Shown here piece after piece: positions 62,653 through 64,000 of a stretch of 64,000 nucleotides of DNA. Below the pieces are notes generated by a model, which did not search any database, was not told the origin of the DNA, and was given only the letters and a program-made list of their open reading frames with translations. The DNA is taken from the NCBI RefSeq assembly GCF_003254395.2, contig NC_037640.1, positions 5,624,289 to 5,688,288 of the forward strand, read 5' to 3'. Position 1 is the stretch's first letter, and every line of letters begins with the position of its first letter. The stretch comes from Apis mellifera. Its lineage: Eukaryota; Arthropoda; Insecta; Hymenoptera; Apidae. The position numbers and the translations under genes were made by a program.

Positions 62653-62745
62653 ATGGAGCCTTTGTTTCAGTTACATATTAAGGATATCGATATTTTGCTC
62701 ATATATATAAAGAAGAGATTGATGTTAGGCGACGAATATCCTCAG
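62653..62745 (+). CDS. candidate first coding exon of an unidentified downstream gene
   Basis: An ATG in a good context (gtgcaaaATGG) opens 31 codons starting MEPLFQLHIKDID and ending MLGDEYPQ, directly followed by donor gtatgt. The leader upstream is GC-richer (aaaaggcgggtacag, tggagggaaatctg) and preserved in both repeat copies, as expected of a promoter and 5'UTR. No second exon is visible before copy 2 begins. I do not recognise the protein. It could splice to exons beyond the window, be an alternative first exon, or be a dead duplicate. Confidence 0.45.
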
Positions 62746-63586
62746 GTATGTATAATTCTCAATTTGTAACGAAATATCAAAGTTCGTTGTCCATATTCAC
62801 ATGTTGCTAAGATTTTCAAGTTTAGCTTTTTAATTAAAATATTAATATATTATAAATTTACATTGGATCGTATATTATAGTTGTCATTACATAGTAATAA
62901 TATAATTATAATTCAAAGAGAAATTGTATAGATCAAATGCATCGATAGAATATCCAATTTATTCAAAAATGGTTAACAAAAAGACAGTTCTTTCAAAGTT
63001 AATCAAGTTCGATATATTTTCGATTATATTTGAAATTTTATAAACCTCCAATGATCGTTTACTTCCGTACGTTTCATATAAAATATTTAATGCGAAACAA
63101 TATGATTCATTTTTTCTTATGTAGAGTAATCACTTAGGATTGTTTAACATTTACAATACATTACAATTATACTTATTGTATTTGTATTATAATTTATAAT
63201 AACGTTTGAAATAAAATATAGTAACCATTGACGTGAATATCTGTTTAATGAATCTATTTTCTTAGATTACGAATGAAATAGGTGATAAATTCTAATTCAA
63301 TGCATACTTTTTTATCACATCGAAATATTAGAACTTTCTAACCTCTTTAATGCAATTTAATATAAGTAATTTAACGTAACAATAAAATTTCAACGTTAAT
63401 AATGATCGGAATTAAAAAGAAATTACAAATAAAAAAAATAGAATAAATATTAATTTGTTTCCGCAAAAATTCCTTTAGTTCTAATTGATATTCTATATCA
63501 CTTGTAATGACGCATCAAAATTAAGGATAGACAAAGAAAGCAAGTAGGAAGACAAGGATAGCGATAGGATAAAAATATGAAAATCA

Positions 63587-63813
63587 GCGCCATCTTCAGA
63601 GTGCCGCAAATGAAACTATATAGACAAGGAAAAAAAATAATAGAAAAAGGATAGAGATATGATAAAAATTGATCGCTAACGCCATCTCTTGAGTAATGTA
63701 AAAATATATTTCTTAAAACTTTCAAGAGATGGCGCCTCTCATCAATTCTTATTCTACTTTATCTTATCTACTTCATTCTATGAGAAAGTGTCTTTAGCAT
63801 ACAAGAGATGGCG
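63587..63813. promoter_or_regulatory. cluster of AGATGGCG/CGCCATCT sites, copy 2
   Basis: GCGCCATCT lies at 63587-63595, CGCCATCTCTTG at 63680-63691, and CAAGAGATGGCG at 63723-63734 and again at 63802-63813. In this copy the middle site is perfect, unlike copy 1. Confidence 0.5.
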
Positions 63814-63983
63814 TTGGCGGTTAATTTTGCTGCATAAAACTGCGCAGTAGTCTTGCATATTGGTTCTGCGCATATACGTAGTTCTAAAAAGGCGGGTACA
63901 GCAATTTGGAGGGAAATCTGTGGTCGTAGATTAATTTGTGTGTTTTTACGAATTTTGTGTAAATTATCAGTTATTTGTGCAAA

Positions 63984-64000
63984 ATGGAGCCTTTGTTTCA
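63984..64000 (+). CDS. second copy of the candidate first exon (cut by window end)
   Basis: The ATG and next codons (MEPLF) are identical to 62653 onward, and the sequence stops at the window edge. The conserved leader precedes it. Confidence 0.4.

Larger units (their letters stand above)
61757..62676 (+). repeat. direct repeat copy 1 (about 0.9 kb)
   Basis: The block matches 63097-64000 nearly base for base, with scattered substitutions and small indels. The offset is 1340 at the left (tatgattcat at 61761 and 63101) and 1331 at the right (ATG at 62653 and 63984). The left border lies just after a poly(A)/AAAG tract. It contains AATAAA, four AGATGGCG-type sites and a short first coding exon. 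The right border in copy 1 is not known because copy 2 runs out of the window. Confidence 0.95.
63097..64000 (+). repeat. direct repeat copy 2 (truncated by window end)
   Basis: Second copy of the block at 61757-62676. Similarity begins near aacaatatgattcat and continues to the last base. About 350 bp of unrelated AT-rich sequence (62746-63096) separates the end of the copy 1 exon from this copy. Confidence 0.95.

Noticed and set aside
1..64000. tRNA genes, known insect microRNAs, transposases, reverse transcriptases, CRISPR arrays
   Set aside because: Looked for tRNA B-box-like words, several microRNA seeds and typical transposase motifs by eye. None was convincing, and CRISPR is not expected in an insect genome.

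Overview
This window comes from an animal nuclear genome. It is most likely a hymenopteran insect, probably a bee close to Apis. The evidence is AT-rich non-coding DNA that still keeps many CpG-containing words, short TTAGG runs (the insect telomere pentamer), many simple repeats, and one very long gene whose small exons lie far apart between large introns. I see no bacterial, viral or intact transposon genes.

One gene dominates, on the + strand. I recognise it as the insect orthologue of protein outspread (osp), related to vertebrate MPRIP/p116Rip and TRIOBP. Fifteen coding exons between 32494 and 59742 join in frame (36 + 189 + 73 + 564 + 176 + 141 + 162 + 173 + 956 + 157 + 2865 + 286 + 403 + 150 + 149 = 6480 nt). 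They give 2159 codons and a stop. Every junction is phase-compatible and has GT/AG borders. The protein reads: end of a first PH domain, a Ser/Thr-rich linker, a complete second PH domain, an Arg/Ser-rich linker, a very long coiled coil carried mostly by one 2.9 kb exon, and a low-complexity, proline-rich tail. The exons for the N-terminus and the first half of PH1 were not found and probably lie upstream of base 1.

Layout: 1-32493 is non-coding, probably the upstream intron, with microsatellites, a roughly 110-bp minisatellite (23440-24330) and GC-richer islands. 32494-43137 holds four well-spaced exons of PH1 and the linker. 43138-48771 is an intron with a TTAGG-containing degenerate array. 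48772-59742 is a compact exon cluster encoding PH2, the coiled coil and the C-terminus. 59743 to about 61880 is the probable 3'UTR. From about 61757 to the window end, a roughly 0.9-kb segment occurs twice as direct repeats. Each copy carries clustered AGATGGCG-type (CTCF- or YY1/Pho-like) sites and ends in the same short ATG-initiated exon, the likely start of an unidentified downstream gene.

No wholly new system is visible. The most interesting points are possible cassette exons in loops of both PH domains, a CxxC-x18-CxxC motif inside the coiled coil, an apparently replaced C-terminal coiled coil with possible alternative 3' ends, and the duplicated promoter and first-exon block at the right edge. 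All coordinates were read by eye. Splice sites are predictions, and family statements come from memory without a database search.
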